A stretch of 64,000 nt of DNA from Helcococcus kunzii ATCC 51366. GTDB lineage: Bacteria > Bacillota > Clostridia > Tissierellales > Peptoniphilaceae. The position numbers and the translations under genes were made by a program. The stretch lies in contig NZ_JH601088.1 in the NCBI RefSeq assembly GCF_000245755.1, positions 1,171,782-1,235,781 on the forward strand, in the 5' to 3' direction. Below, piece after piece: positions 53,793 to 63,899 of the stretch (position 1 is the first letter of the stretch; every line of letters begins with the position of its first letter). The notes beneath the pieces were generated by a model. It saw only the letters and a program-made list of their open reading frames with translations. It had not been told where the DNA came from and did no database searches.

Positions 53793-53906
53793 CTATATTG
53801 AGAAAATCCCATCATAATAAAGTAAATGAATAATGTAATGTCCTAAAAATACTAAAACAACTTCTATTATCACAAATATACTAATCATTTTTTGTTTCTT
53901 ATCCAT
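53793..53906 (-). CDS. 37-residue membrane peptide, probably a gene fragment
   Basis: ATG 53906 opens a short frame with one helix (MISIFVIIEVVLVFLGHYII). Upstream the same frame stays open for about 14 codons (LVSLGEFVKFLDR) without a start, so it may be the end of a longer gene. Context suggests another immunity-type remnant. Confidence 0.3.
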   Translation of the reverse strand: MDKKQKMISIFVIIEVVLVFLGHYIIHLLYYDGIFSI

Positions 53907-54095
53907 TCTATCTAAAAATTTTACAAATTCACCTAAAGAAACTAGCTATATCTAAATCAATTCAACTAATAAGAATTTATACTAAATAATTTCTTTCAAA
54001 TTAATTTTATGATTAAGAGTCCACTATTAATAAATAATAAGCGACTCTTAATCATATTAAAACATTATTATCTGATTAATCATATGTTTAATTTT

Positions 54096-54443
54096 CTAAT
54101 TAATTATTCCATCTTTCTCAACTCCCCACAAAATAAACCTAAATAAAATTATAATCAGCAGAATGGTTAATAGGATTTCAAAAACATTTAAACTAAATAA
54201 ATTTCTTCCGTAATAATATACTACTATGAGCACTACAGAAAAAAATGTAGATAAAGTACTTTTGACTCCATATTTTATAAATAGTTGTTTAGTAGATTCT
54301 AAATTGAATAATTCTTTAATATCTGTAGAAATTAAGCCTTTATATATTCCCAAGAACAATATATATATTAATATATAATCATTTGGAATTATATTAAATT
54401 TATAATCTATTACTAGATATAATAACGTAATTATTAATATCAT
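54096..54443 (-). CDS. Membrane protein of the bacteriocin locus, unknown
   Basis: A 115-residue protein with three or four hydrophobic segments (MILIITLLYLVIDY, YILIYILFLGIY, TFFSVVLIVVYYYG, ILLTILLIIILFRFILW). The frame is intact. No family is recognised. Its place between bacteriocin-like remnants and an exporter remnant suggests an immunity or accessory role. Confidence 0.45.
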   Translation of the reverse strand: MILIITLLYLVIDYKFNIIPNDYILIYILFLGIYKGLISTDIKELFNLESTKQLFIKYGVKSTLSTFFSVVLIVVYYYGRNLFSLNVFEILLTILLIIILFRFILWGVEKDGIIN

Positions 54444-54479
54444 CTTATCCTCATCTTATGCCAAATAAACGTTTTTAGT

Positions 54480-54635
54480 CTATGTAAGAAGCGGGACGCT
54501 CGTACCAACAAATACTGATTTTAGACCATTTTCAATAGCCCACTTAACAGAATATACAACAGCCCCTGAAATAAGCGCTGCAGCACAATCCGATTACTCA
54601 TGTTGTAAAGTTGATGGGTATCTTTTAAATATCAT
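54480..54635 (-). pseudogene. N-terminal fragment of a C39-peptidase bacteriocin exporter
   Basis: The frame begins MIFKRYPSTLQHE, then TAA, then SDCAAAL. In C39 peptidases the segment reads Q-x-E/D-Q-S-D-C-G-A-A, so TAA most simply replaces the CAA of the Gln, and the Cys is the catalytic one. After about 20 residues the similarity stops and the frame ends at 54480 in unrelated sequence (SGAVVYSVKWAIENGLK), so the rest of the transporter has been deleted. Confidence 0.6.
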
Positions 54636-54941
54636 TAATCTTCTCACATAATTTAATTATTTTTTTTAATAATAACATAATTATTTTTAAAAAAACAATA
54701 TGTTTTTATTCATAATTTCTGATTTATTGAAATTTCAACATTTTTACATATTTATATCATTTTAGTAGTAATTAGTGGTAATTACCTTATTTTTAAAGAG
54801 GTTATTATCACTTAATTTTGATAATAAACCAATAAACATTATATTGCTCATATAACCATAATAGCTAATATAACTTTTATCACTATAAATCATGCATATT
54901 AATATAACTTAACTCACCTGTAATTTTATATAATTACTCAT

Positions 54942-54975
54942 AAAAAAAACTGCCATATTGGCAGTTTTCATTTTT
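54942..54975. terminator. Bidirectional terminator-like hairpin
   Basis: AAAACTGCC/GGCAGTTTT (54946-54968) with A and T runs on either side. Otherwise the stretch 54636-55058 is very AT-rich with no gene that I can support. Confidence 0.8.
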
Positions 54976-55058
54976 AAATTATTATCTTCTACATAGAACC
55001 TTAATTATACTTTATTTAATTCTTCCTATATTGCTATATCCGTTATCATTTTCATTCA

Positions 55059-55148
55059 TTACTTGGTTATTTTAGAAAATGTATTTTACAAAGTATAAAA
55101 TTTTTCAAATTTACTTGGTTATTATTGAATATAAGATTTACCAAGTAA
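55059..55148. repeat. Two hairpin units with TTACTTGG/CCAAGTAA stems (array F)
   Basis: Units start at 55059 and 55111, 52 bases apart. The second is perfect: TTACTTGG (55111-55118) with CCAAGTAA (55141-55148). The first has a decayed right arm. The loop TTATTATTGAATATAAGATT is similar to those of the other arrays. Bases 55149-55330 hold further short imperfect repeats (ATCGATGAACTTTATAAAG and variants) and no gene. Confidence 0.7.
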
Positions 55149-55329
55149 ATTGATATCAATACCGATGGAAGTGCTTCATACATATATAAAGGTTCATAAA
55201 TATCTGATAGAAGTTACCCAACAGGTATCGATGAACTTTATAAAGATGAACTTTATAAAATTGGTCCACCAATATCTACTAGAAAACTCACCCCGAATGA
55301 AATTGATGAACCATAAATATTGATGTACC

Positions 55330-55365
55330 AAAAAAGCACTTGATGGCGTGAACCAAAAAGTGCTT
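55330..55365 (-). terminator. Terminator after rpsI
   Basis: AAGCACTT (55334-55341) pairs with AAGTGCTT (55358-55365); T residues follow on the minus strand. Confidence 0.85.
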
Positions 55366-55388
55366 GAAGTGTTGATATATACTTGTTT

Positions 55389-55778
55389 TTATCTCTTGCT
55401 GAATTGTGAAGATTTTCTTGCCTTTTTGAACCCTGGTTTCTTTCTTTCTTTTCTTCTTGAATCTCTTGTTAAGAAACCTGCTCTTTTTAATACTGGTTTT
55501 AAGTTTTCATCAACTTCTAATAAAGCTCTTGAAACTCCGTGTCTAATTGCACCAGCTTGGCCAGTAAATCCACCACCTTTAACATTAACATTTACATCAA
55601 ATTGATCTAATTTTTCTGTTAATTTTAAAGGAGATTTTGCCAATTCTTTTAATGTTTCATATCCGAAGTATTCTTCGATATCTGTACCATTAATTAAAAA
55701 TGTACCTTGACCAGGTAATAATCTTACTCTAGCTACAGCTGTTTTTCTTCTTCCTGTACCGTAAAATTGTTCGCTCAT
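55389..55778 (-). CDS. rpsI: 30S ribosomal protein S9
   Basis: A 129-residue protein with [16 protein letters not shown] at the start, [18 protein letters not shown] in the middle and the Lys/Arg-rich tail ending SSQFSKR, which reaches the ribosomal P site. The usual partner, rplM, lies 10 bases upstream. Confidence 0.97.
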   Translation of the reverse strand: MSEQFYGTGRRKTAVARVRLLPGQGTFLINGTDIEEYFGYETLKELAKSPLKLTEKLDQFDVNVNVKGGGFTGQAGAIRHGVSRALLEVDENLKPVLKRAGFLTRDSRRKERKKPGFKKARKSSQFSKR

Positions 55779-55788
55779 GATCCCTCCC

Positions 55789-56217
55789 TTAAATTTCTAA
55801 CGCTTCAGGTTGTTGACCTTCATGTTTGTGGTCTGGTCCTGCGTATACGTGTAATTTTCTGAACATATTTCTACCTAAAGAATTTTTTGGCAACATACCT
55901 TTAATTGCATGTTCTAAAATTCTTTCTGGATGTCTTTCTAAAACTTGTTCGTAAGGGATTTCTCTTAAACCACCAGCATAACCTGTGTAATGTTTATAAA
56001 CTTTTTGAGTTGCTTTATTACCAGTTACTCTGATTTTTTCTGCGTTAACTATGATAACATAGTCACCTGTGTCTACATGTGGTGTAAAAATTGGTTTGTT
56101 TTTTCCTCTTAGGATTGAAGCTACTTTAGATGCTACATCACCAAGCACTTTATCAGTTGCGTCAATAACATACCATTTACGCTCAACTTCGTTGTGTTTT
56201 GCTAAAAATGTACTCAT
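55789..56217 (-). CDS. rplM: 50S ribosomal protein L13
   Basis: A 142-residue protein: [15 protein letters not shown] near the start, [17 protein letters not shown]-type [10 protein letters not shown], and [23 protein letters not shown] 56217 follows AGGAGG; the open frame continues upstream into the leader, but that is not coding. It forms an operon with rpsI. Confidence 0.97.
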   Translation of the reverse strand: MSTFLAKHNEVERKWYVIDATDKVLGDVASKVASILRGKNKPIFTPHVDTGDYVIIVNAEKIRVTGNKATQKVYKHYTGYAGGLREIPYEQVLERHPERILEHAIKGMLPKNSLGRNMFRKLHVYAGPDHKHEGQQPEALEI

Positions 56218-56360
56218 TTTTCCTCCTGTTTTCTCTTCTATATCTAGCCTAGCTATATTTTGACCCCGCCTAGATAGGTGGCGGATTTTGTTTCTTCGAC
56301 GATTTCTTTTTCGCACATCGACGCTGCGAAGATGGATCGTAGATACTCAAAAAGAATACA
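56218..56360 (-). promoter_or_regulatory. Probable L13 ribosomal leader RNA
   Basis: The 5' leader on the minus strand has structured, GC-richer elements: CTTCGCAGCGTCGATGTGCG with TCGTCGAAG pairing downstream, and CCGCC (56278-56284 region) pairing with GGCGG. An L13 autoregulatory leader is known in this position in Firmicutes. I cannot confirm a match to the family model. Confidence 0.5.
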
Positions 56361-56448
56361 AGATCCTTTTTAAATACTAAATAATTATATCGGGTTTATC
56401 CCGTTTTGTCAAATTTAAATGCAGTTTATCTTGTAAAATTAAATGTTT

Positions 56449-57177
56449 TTAATACTTTACATCAATTAAATATAATCCTTGAGGACCATAAGTTTTAGCT
56501 GCTCTTTTTATCTTTTTTTCAAATATTTCATTTACATAATTTACTTCTCTAAACCCCCTACCTATATCAATTAGTAAACCTACCATGATACGTATTTGAT
56601 TGTGTAGAAAACTCTTAGCTGTAAATTCTAAATATATTTCCTTATCTACTTTGTAAATATCAATTTTATCTATTTTTCTAACGGGGTTTTTATCTTGTCC
56701 CAATTTCATAAAGGCTGAAAAATCATGCCTTCCTATTAAAAGTTTTGAAGCCTCAATCATTTTATCTATGTCTAATTTGTGTTTGATGTGAAGCTTATAG
56801 TCATTGAAATATGGATAAAACTTTCTATCATTATATATAATGTATCGATAAGTTTTAGATTTCGCATCATATCTGGCATTAAAATCTAAATCAACTTCAG
56901 TTGAATTTTGCACGATAATATCATCACTTAAAAATAGTCTCAGTTTATATTTGTACGACATTGCAGGCATGTCATTTTTAGTGATAAAATTTGAAACATG
57001 CGACTTAGCATGTACTCCAGTATCTGTCCTACCCGCTGAAATAATTGTAATATCTTCCCCAGTAACTTTTTTTATCGCTTCTTCTAATTCTCCTTGCACA
57101 GTCCTAACATCTGGCTGTATCTGAAAGCCAAAAAATTTAGAACCATCATATGAAATTTCCAATTTTATATTTTTCAT
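56449..57177 (-). CDS. truA: tRNA pseudouridine synthase A
   Basis: A 242-residue enzyme for pseudouridine at positions 38-40 of tRNA. The catalytic Asp lies in SAGRTDTGVHAKSH; YRYIIYNDRKF and FLHNQIRIMVGLL are further family motifs. Its ATG overlaps the ecfT stop by 4 bases. The order ecfA1-ecfA2-ecfT-truA-rplM-rpsI is the conserved Firmicutes arrangement. Confidence 0.96.
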   Translation of the reverse strand: MKNIKLEISYDGSKFFGFQIQPDVRTVQGELEEAIKKVTGEDITIISAGRTDTGVHAKSHVSNFITKNDMPAMSYKYKLRLFLSDDIIVQNSTEVDLDFNARYDAKSKTYRYIIYNDRKFYPYFNDYKLHIKHKLDIDKMIEASKLLIGRHDFSAFMKLGQDKNPVRKIDKIDIYKVDKEIYLEFTAKSFLHNQIRIMVGLLIDIGRGFREVNYVNEIFEKKIKRAAKTYGPQGLYLIDVKY

Positions 57178-57971
57178 AACACTCTACTCAATATTACTAA
57201 AAAAATGAAGAATATAGTCACTGCTACAAAAATAATTATATCTTTTCTATCATATTTTAGCGGATTTAATCTCGTTCTACCTTCTGAACCTCTATATCCT
57301 CTAGCTTCCATTGCGATGGCCAGCTCTGTAGCTCTTCTGAATGAATTAATAAATAATGGAACTAGTAATGGCACTAAACTTTTTGCCTTTTTTAACATAT
57401 TTCCTGACTCAAAATCCGCACCTCTAGCTAATTGAGCTTTCCTAATTTTGTTGGCTTCATCAAATAATGTAGGAATGAATCTCAATGCAATTGAAATCAT
57501 CATAGCAAGTTCATGTGCTGGGAATTTTATTATTTTTAATGGACTCATCAATGATTCCAAACCATCCGTTAACTTTGTTGTACTTGTAGTAAGTGTCAAA
57601 TATGTCGTACCGATCACTAATAAAATCAATCTAACTGCGATATATAGCGCATTGTGAACACCTTCATAAGAAATGGATAATCCTAAAATATTAACTAATT
57701 CCTTACCTGATGTAGTCAACAAATGAATTATGGTTGTAAATATTAATATAAAGATGATAGATTTTAATGACTTTAGAATTTTTCTAAAACTTAAACCCGC
57801 AATCTTTATTGTTGCATAAACAAATATAAACATAGGAATGTATAGCAATATATTATTTATCATAAATAGAGCTATCATATAAAATAATACTAAAATTATT
57901 TTCACTCTAGGATCTAATCTATGAATAATGCTATCCCCTGGAACATATTGTCCTAAAGTCATGTTATTCAT
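57174..57971 (-). CDS. ecfT: ECF transporter transmembrane subunit EcfT
   Basis: A 265-residue protein with five or so membrane helices. The coupling motifs AMEARGYRG and the related ARGADFESG segment are present; the Ala-Arg-Gly triplets contact the ATPases. It joins EcfA1/EcfA2 to exchangeable substrate-binding S components for vitamins. GGAGGC precedes its start, which overlaps ecfA2 by 8 bases. No S-component gene is in the window. Confidence 0.95.
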   Translation of the reverse strand: MNNMTLGQYVPGDSIIHRLDPRVKIILVLFYMIALFMINNILLYIPMFIFVYATIKIAGLSFRKILKSLKSIIFILIFTTIIHLLTTSGKELVNILGLSISYEGVHNALYIAVRLILLVIGTTYLTLTTSTTKLTDGLESLMSPLKIIKFPAHELAMMISIALRFIPTLFDEANKIRKAQLARGADFESGNMLKKAKSLVPLLVPLFINSFRRATELAIAMEARGYRGSEGRTRLNPLKYDRKDIIIFVAVTIFFIFLVILSRVL

Positions 57972-58830
57972 TTTTGCCTCCTAACTGTTTTATCAAAACT
58001 TCGAAGGCTTCTTCTACAGTGATGACCGTCTTATCAAATTTATAGCCTTTTTCTTTTAATAAAGTCATTGCACTTGTAATTTGTGGGACATCTAAGCCAA
58101 TGGATTCCAGTTCCTCTTCTTTACTATAAATAATCTCTGGAATATCATCACCAATTATTTTTCCTTTGTTCATTACAATAACTCTATCTGCAATTTTGGC
58201 GATATCTTCCATTGAATGTGATACCACAATGACAGTAAGATCGTCTCTATTGTCATATATATGTCTTAATTCTCCTAAAATCTCATCTCTTCCTAAAGGA
58301 TCAAGTCCAGCTGTCGGCTCGTCTAAGACAAGATATTTTGGCTCCATAGCTAAAATAGAAGCAATGGCTACACGTCTCTTTTGACCTCCAGATAGTTCGA
58401 ATGGAGACTGATCTTTATATTTTTCATAGTCCAAACCAACAAGTTCCATTGATTCTTTTACTCTTTTTTCAACTTCACTCTCATCTAAATCTAGATTTTT
58501 AGGACCATAAGCTATATCAAGCGCAACCGTTTCTTCAAACAGTTGGTATTCAGGGTATTGAAATACCAAACCAACCTTCTGTCTTACCTTTTTTAACTCA
58601 CTTTTTGTCTCTTCTGAGATAATTTGTCCATCAACAGAAACTTCCCCAGAAGTAGCATACAGTAAACCATTAAATAATTGAGTTAATGTTGACTTTCCTG
58701 AACCAGTGTGACCAATAATCCCAATAAATTCATTGCTATTTATCTGTAAATTAATATTGTCAAGCGCGGAAGAATTGCTTCCTCCTGCTTGACCGTAATT
58801 AAAACTGACATTTTTTAATATTATACTCAT
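57964..58830 (-). CDS. ecfA2: ECF transporter ATPase EcfA2
   Basis: A 288-residue ABC ATPase. Walker A is GHTGSGKST, the Q-loop lies in [10 protein letters not shown], the signature is [11 protein letters not shown] and Walker B is [12 protein letters not shown]; His is in VVSHSMED. The YPEYQLF segment fits the second ECF ATPase. It overlaps ecfA1 by 4 bases. Confidence 0.95.
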   Translation of the reverse strand: MSIILKNVSFNYGQAGGSNSSALDNINLQINSNEFIGIIGHTGSGKSTLTQLFNGLLYATSGEVSVDGQIISEETKSELKKVRQKVGLVFQYPEYQLFEETVALDIAYGPKNLDLDESEVEKRVKESMELVGLDYEKYKDQSPFELSGGQKRRVAIASILAMEPKYLVLDEPTAGLDPLGRDEILGELRHIYDNRDDLTVIVVSHSMEDIAKIADRVIVMNKGKIIGDDIPEIIYSKEEELESIGLDVPQITSAMTLLKEKGYKFDKTVITVEEAFEVLIKQLGGKNE

Positions 58831-59633
58831 AATGCTTTAACCAATTCATCAATAGTTAATATTTCACTATTAATGTTAACCCCGTTATTTTTTAACATAA
58901 ATGCTAATTCAGTAACTTGTGGTACATCTAGTCCATATTTTCTAATCAAATCTACATGTGAAAATACTTCTTTAGGAGTACCATCTAAAACAATCTTTCC
59001 TTCATTTATTACCACTACTCTATCAGAAATGACAGCTTCATTCATATAATGGGTAATATTAATAATCGTTTTATTTTCTTCTTTGTTTAACTTTACCGCC
59101 TGCTCCATAACATCTTTTCTACCTGTTGGATCAAGCATGGCTGTGGGTTCGTCAAAAACGATAATATCTGGCTTCATTGCTAAAACTCCCGCAATTGCCA
59201 CTCTTTGCTTTTGACCTCCTGATAACATATGTGGAGCATCTAATCTATGCTCATACATCCCCACCGCTTTAAGTGATTCATCAACTCTATTTCTAAGCTC
59301 TGGATTTGGAATACCTAAATTTTCCGGTCCAAATGCTACATCCTCTTCAACAATTGTGGCAACAATTTGATTATCTGGATTTTGAAAAACCATTCCTACT
59401 TTTTCTCTCACCTCGAAAACATCAGCATCCTTAGTATCTTTTCCAAATACCTTAACCGAACCTTCAGTAGGAATAATCTGTGCATTTAGCAATTTGGCTA
59501 AAGTTGATTTTCCAGAACCATTCCTACCTAAAATAGAAACAAATTGTCCAGAAGGAATGTTTAAGTTTATATCATCTAAAACTAATTTCTCATCTTCTTC
59601 ATATTTAAATTTCAAATTTTGTATTTCAATCAT
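58827..59633 (-). CDS. ecfA1: ECF transporter ATPase EcfA1
   Basis: A 268-residue ABC ATPase with Walker [11 protein letters not shown]-loop [10 protein letters not shown], signature [11 protein letters not shown], Walker [13 protein letters not shown] and His in ITHYMNE. The NPDNQ segment is typical of EcfA1. Its start shares a base with the stop of the L,D-transpeptidase gene, so it may be transcribed from that gene's promoter. Confidence 0.95.
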   Translation of the reverse strand: MIEIQNLKFKYEEDEKLVLDDINLNIPSGQFVSILGRNGSGKSTLAKLLNAQIIPTEGSVKVFGKDTKDADVFEVREKVGMVFQNPDNQIVATIVEEDVAFGPENLGIPNPELRNRVDESLKAVGMYEHRLDAPHMLSGGQKQRVAIAGVLAMKPDIIVFDEPTAMLDPTGRKDVMEQAVKLNKEENKTIINITHYMNEAVISDRVVVINEGKIVLDGTPKEVFSHVDLIRKYGLDVPQVTELAFMLKNNGVNINSEILTIDELVKAL

Positions 59634-61072
59634 TATTGAACATCCATCTTTGCTTCACCTTTACGAATTTGTTCTTGTCTTTCAAATTCAGTTGGTGAAT
59701 TATTAGTTGAGCTTTCATAAATTACCACCGCAGTGTAAAGAGGCACTGCAGGGAATAATTTTTCCATCGCTTTAGGTGGTGTATTTATACAAGAAGAACT
59801 ACCATTTGTCTTATAAACATTTCCACCGTATTCGGTTCTATGCCATGTATCATGAATACCAGAACCTGTCCAACCTACTGGCATCCAGTATTTTACAGGA
59901 TATGAATATCTACTACCAGTAACTGCATTATTACCGTTTAATTTTCTATCTGTTTCTTTTGACCATACTTTATTAACACCAACTGGTGTTGTAGCATCTC
60001 TATTTCTCAAATCTCCAGATATTATATCTGTATCAAGATACAATTTTCCATCCTTGTAAAACCACATATGTTGTCTTGATAAGTCAATTTCAATATATGT
60101 GTCACCAATGTCATCCAGACCTCTATGTTTAGCTTCATGCAAATAAACAATTTCAACATTTCCAGTTTTATTATTTTCTAGCATAGCCATCACATTGTCA
60201 GTAGTCTTATCTACATTCATTTGCCAGCCGTAAATACCGCCTGGCACAGTTATTTCACCAATACCTGTTGCTTTAAATTTATGAGGTGTATTATACGTAT
60301 CTGTTTCAATCGCTATATCTCTGATAAAATCACGTAATGATTGTCTATTTAACACATATACACCCTTTGAATCAACATTGTACATTTCTAATAGTTTTTG
60401 ACCTGTTAATTCATACTTTCTATCTTCAAAATCAAAAACAAACTTATTCTTAAAAATCTTTGACAATTTTTCAAACTGCGCTTTTAAATTTTCATCTTCT
60501 TTTGTAATTTTTGGTAAAATATATTCTTCTTTTAATTCTAATTTTTCTTCTTCTTTTTCAATTGATGATTTAATACTTGCAATCAACTTTTCCTTATCAA
60601 GTTTATTTCCCAACACTTCTTCTTCTAATGTAACTGCATTTTCAGTAGTTGAAATATATGCATCTTTAGGTTCAATCACCTTTTTAAACAATTCTGATTC
60701 ACTTAAAATCTTATCTAACTTTGTCTCATTATATTTTGTTTCTAAATCAATTTCGTAATCATGAGATTTAAAAATTTCAATCGGCCACAACCATACATTT
60801 TGCTTTACTTCAGGTTTACCTTTTACATCTTTTTTTAAGTCTATATCTTTTGATGCAATCTCTACAGATTTATCATCCTTGCCTACTACATTTAACTTAT
60901 ATTCATCAGTATCAAATTTAAATACATCACTTTTACTAATCAAGCTCTTGTCTAAACCATTTACTTTTGTATTAAGAAAAGTATTTTCTGAAAAATACAC
61001 AATTCCAGCGATATATACAATTGCTAAGACCACAGCAAAAGCAATCAAAATCCTCTTTACTACTTTATTCAT
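59633..61072 (-). CDS. L,D-transpeptidase (YkuD) with an N-terminal membrane anchor
   Basis: A 479-residue protein. One N-terminal helix (about 8-28) anchors it. A long region (about 35-310) with a PG_binding_4-type domain follows, and the C-terminal YkuD domain (about 340-455) has HDTWHR and the active-site Cys428 in GSSSCINTP. It forms 3-3 cross-links or attaches proteins to peptidoglycan. ATG 61072 is used because GGAG lies 6 bases upstream. Its direct coupling to ecfA1 replaces the usual rplQ neighbour. Confidence 0.9.
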   Translation of the reverse strand: MNKVVKRILIAFAVVLAIVYIAGIVYFSENTFLNTKVNGLDKSLISKSDVFKFDTDEYKLNVVGKDDKSVEIASKDIDLKKDVKGKPEVKQNVWLWPIEIFKSHDYEIDLETKYNETKLDKILSESELFKKVIEPKDAYISTTENAVTLEEEVLGNKLDKEKLIASIKSSIEKEEEKLELKEEYILPKITKEDENLKAQFEKLSKIFKNKFVFDFEDRKYELTGQKLLEMYNVDSKGVYVLNRQSLRDFIRDIAIETDTYNTPHKFKATGIGEITVPGGIYGWQMNVDKTTDNVMAMLENNKTGNVEIVYLHEAKHRGLDDIGDTYIEIDLSRQHMWFYKDGKLYLDTDIISGDLRNRDATTPVGVNKVWSKETDRKLNGNNAVTGSRYSYPVKYWMPVGWTGSGIHDTWHRTEYGGNVYKTNGSSSCINTPPKAMEKLFPAVPLYTAVVIYESSTNNSPTEFERQEQIRKGEAKMDVQ

Positions 61073-61328
61073 TTCTTTCTCCAATTTTCTATTATATCAA
61101 ATTAAATATATCAAATATCTATTATATTTTAGCATAAGATATGTTTAATAACAATGCAATCCCCGTATTGAACATACTTAATTTAAGGAAAATTAACATA
61201 TTTGGAATGGAGATGTTTAGTAGAAATGGGAAATTAAATTAATCAGCTACACTGTTTGTATTCACTCTCTTCACCTATATACCAGATATTGTTTTTCGTT
61301 CGCTTTTATATACTCAATACACTTAGGC

Positions 61329-61365
61329 AAAAAAATAGACCTTACTCTTAAAAGTAAAGGCCTAT
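61329..61365 (-). terminator. Terminator after the 60-residue membrane protein gene
   Basis: ATAGACCTTACT (61335-61346) pairs with AGTAAAGGCCTAT (61352-61364) with one bulge; T residues follow on the minus strand. Bases 61073-61328 upstream of the L,D-transpeptidase gene show no gene. Confidence 0.85.
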
Positions 61366-61397
61366 ATAATATTCTGTAGTTCTTATTTATGTAGTTC

Positions 61398-61580
61398 TTA
61401 TTTATGTATTTTGTTATATTTCCTTTCATCAAAAAATCCAAATTTAATTGATGCTAATAATAAACAAAAAGTCATAAATAATGTTTCTTTAGATATATTA
61501 CCAAATTTTTGAATCATATATATTTGATCTACAAATGCGATTATAAGAATAATTGACAAAATTTTAAATAAATTTTTCAT
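61398..61580 (-). CDS. Small two-helix membrane protein
   Basis: A 60-residue protein with helices LFKILSIILIIAFVDQIYMI and TLFMTFCLLLASIKFGFF and a basic C-terminal tail. AAGGGA precedes the start and a clear terminator follows, so it is likely a real single gene. No family recognised. The 220-base stretch between it and the amidase gene (61581-61800) contains no supported gene, only a short hydrophobic frame directly after the amidase stop. Confidence 0.6.
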   Translation of the reverse strand: MKNLFKILSIILIIAFVDQIYMIQKFGNISKETLFMTFCLLLASIKFGFFDERKYNKIHK

Positions 61581-61800
61581 AATATATCCCTTCTAAATAA
61601 AAATTTTATTTTTATATCCTAAGTTAAATCCAAGAGCTATTTCTTCAATAGATAGTTAAAGAATCACTAATAGTAGCAAAACCACTAATGATATTTGGTA
61701 AATCACTATTATTTAATTAATCCCGCTTTATATCTAGTTAATACAATACTTATAGTTCCCATTATAAGTATAAGAACAAAAATATAGTTTGAAGAAATTA

Positions 61801-63735
61801 TTATTTCAATTTTATCCCAAAGTGTTTTGAAACTTTCGCCATAAATTCTCTAGCTAAAAGTTCTTGATTCTTTAAGAATACTGAGGAATCATCATAGTTT
61901 GTATGGAATACTGATTCTAATAAGATTTTTTGTTTTGCTGTATTTCCTTTATAAATAAACCATGTATCTTCTTTTGTATTATCTGGATAATACAAGTTTC
62001 TTAAAACTTCATTTTGATCTCTATAGTCATACATTACACCTCTATTTGGTGTATTTAGCAGTTTTGACCAAGTATTTGTAATATCTATTGCAAAGTCATG
62101 TCCTAGTTTAGTATTTTTTTGAGAACCCCAAATTTCAACACCTCTTACGTATTTATCTGCCGCGTTTGTATGTACAGATACAAATAAGTCTGCACCTGAA
62201 CCTGCTTTTGCTCTATCTTCAAATGAAGGATCATCATCAATATTTGGTCTTGTTGTTGTCACTTCAACATCTTTATATCTGGAAGCTTCTTTAAGTATAG
62301 CTTGTGCAAAACGATAGTTTTGATCACCTTCGTTAAATAGCACACCACCTCTATTATGTTTTATACCGCCACCATGTCCTGGATCTATAACCAATTTAAA
62401 TGTTTTTGTTGTATTATTATCTCCAAGGATATCGGAAGCTTGTCCATTCCCATTAACATATTTCTCTAATCTATAATCATAATGTTCGCCAAAGTCCATC
62501 CATTTTCCATTTACAAATTGTCTACCCAATGCATGTGAACCAGTTCCCTGTCTTAAATACACAAATTCTCCATTCACAAATTGTAAACCAAATGCTTGAG
62601 TCCCACTATTTCTGAAGAATCTCCACATACCATCAATGTATTGCCATCTTTTAACCATTGTGCCTGTTGAATTTCTAAAATAGTAATTTTGATTTGTTGT
62701 AGGATTTTTCCACCAACCTTTACCAAATCCTGAATTAGACCCAGGTTGTGCTAAATATGAACTGTTATTTTCTTTATATATTTGATAAATGTTTTCTCCA
62801 TTATCATTAAAATATTTCCAACTATGAGATCCATTCTTATCATTTAATGGCATATACTTCCATACGGAATGGTATTCATGTCCGAAATCATCCGGATCAT
62901 TATATCTCCATGCGCCATTATAAAATTGCCAACCAAAAGCTTGCGCACCAGTTTCCTCTCTAAAATATGACCATCCACCTTTAATGAATTGTCTACCATA
63001 TGCAAGAGTACCGGTCGTTCTAAAAAATCTCCAGTTTCCATCAATAAATTGTCTACCTGAAACTCTTGTTCCTGAAGACAATCTGAAGAAATATCTATAT
63101 CCATTATCCGGATTAGTCCACCATCCCCTCAAATATTGTTTAGTTGGTGTTTCTTGAGACAACCAAATTTTTCCATTCTCAATATAAAATTGATTTATAT
63201 TATTGCCTTTATAATTAAAATATTTCCAGTTAAATTTGCCTGTTCTCTTTCCATCTTTGTCTAAAATAGGAGCCCAAACCCATTTTGAAATCACCGGATT
63301 TCCTGACTTATCTAAATATTTCCAATTAGAACCATCATAATGCCAACCTTCAGAAACTCTAGATCCACTCTTTACATTTGACATTTCTATTTGAAAATCA
63401 GACATTTCAAAACTATTTTGATTTTGAAATGATTCCCTATTTGTTGTAGATTCTTCTATAGTATTTTTTCTAGTTATGTCCTCTTTTGAGTCTACCGCAT
63501 TTATCTCTTCTTCGGTCTCAGTTTCTTTATATGTATCTTCAATAGAAGTTTCGTTAGATTTTTCATCAACTGATTCGTTTAAAGTCTCAGTCTTGTTTTC
63601 CTTTATTGTTTCACCTGAAACCTTTTCCGGCAACTCTTCAGCTGTATCTAAATTAGCAGCATTGCTAAATCCCGCTCCAAAAATAATCATTAAAATAGTA
63701 AGTGAAAACAATAATAAAGTCTTTTTATAATTCAT
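61801..63735 (-). CDS. Secreted N-acetylmuramoyl-L-alanine amidase (Amidase_3) with aromatic wall-binding repeats
   Basis: A 644-residue protein. A signal peptide (about 1-26) is followed by a Glu/Thr/Ser-rich segment (to about 125), then many ~20-residue aromatic/Gly repeats (GRQFIDGNWRFF, GWQFYNGAWRY, GLQFVNGEFVYL types; about 130-425) of the choline/wall-binding kind, and the zinc amidase domain (about 445-644). Zinc and catalytic residues are visible: His in VIDPGHGG, Glu in FNEGD, His in SVHTN and Glu in LLESVFH. It cleaves the bond between MurNAc and the stem peptide. GAGGGG precedes the start. Confidence 0.92.
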   Translation of the reverse strand: MNYKKTLLLFSLTILMIIFGAGFSNAANLDTAEELPEKVSGETIKENKTETLNESVDEKSNETSIEDTYKETETEEEINAVDSKEDITRKNTIEESTTNRESFQNQNSFEMSDFQIEMSNVKSGSRVSEGWHYDGSNWKYLDKSGNPVISKWVWAPILDKDGKRTGKFNWKYFNYKGNNINQFYIENGKIWLSQETPTKQYLRGWWTNPDNGYRYFFRLSSGTRVSGRQFIDGNWRFFRTTGTLAYGRQFIKGGWSYFREETGAQAFGWQFYNGAWRYNDPDDFGHEYHSVWKYMPLNDKNGSHSWKYFNDNGENIYQIYKENNSSYLAQPGSNSGFGKGWWKNPTTNQNYYFRNSTGTMVKRWQYIDGMWRFFRNSGTQAFGLQFVNGEFVYLRQGTGSHALGRQFVNGKWMDFGEHYDYRLEKYVNGNGQASDILGDNNTTKTFKLVIDPGHGGGIKHNRGGVLFNEGDQNYRFAQAILKEASRYKDVEVTTTRPNIDDDPSFEDRAKAGSGADLFVSVHTNAADKYVRGVEIWGSQKNTKLGHDFAIDITNTWSKLLNTPNRGVMYDYRDQNEVLRNLYYPDNTKEDTWFIYKGNTAKQKILLESVFHTNYDDSSVFLKNQELLAREFMAKVSKHFGIKLK

Positions 63736-63818
63736 TTTTTCCCCTCTTGCATAAAATAGTAAAATAATAGCGTTTATTCATATTTTATACCACATAGGAG
63801 AATAACACAATGGTTTTG

Positions 63819-63855
63819 GTAACAAAAGTAACAAAATTGTTACTAAAAGGTAACA
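63819..63855 (-). promoter_or_regulatory. WalR-box-like repeats upstream of the amidase gene
   Basis: On the minus strand TGTTAC-N5-AGTAAC-N5-TGTTAC (63828-63855) has strict 11-base spacing, and one more TGTTAC lies at 63819-63824. Two of three phased half-sites match TGTWAH exactly. Confidence 0.55.
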
Positions 63856-63899
63856 TAACTGTTTTGTTTTGATAAAAAAAGAAGATTTTTTTCGAGTGG

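Noticed and set aside
56218..56316. Arg-rich N-terminal extension of ribosomal protein L13
   Set aside because: The extension translates the structured leader RNA; L13 starts at 56217 behind AGGAGG.
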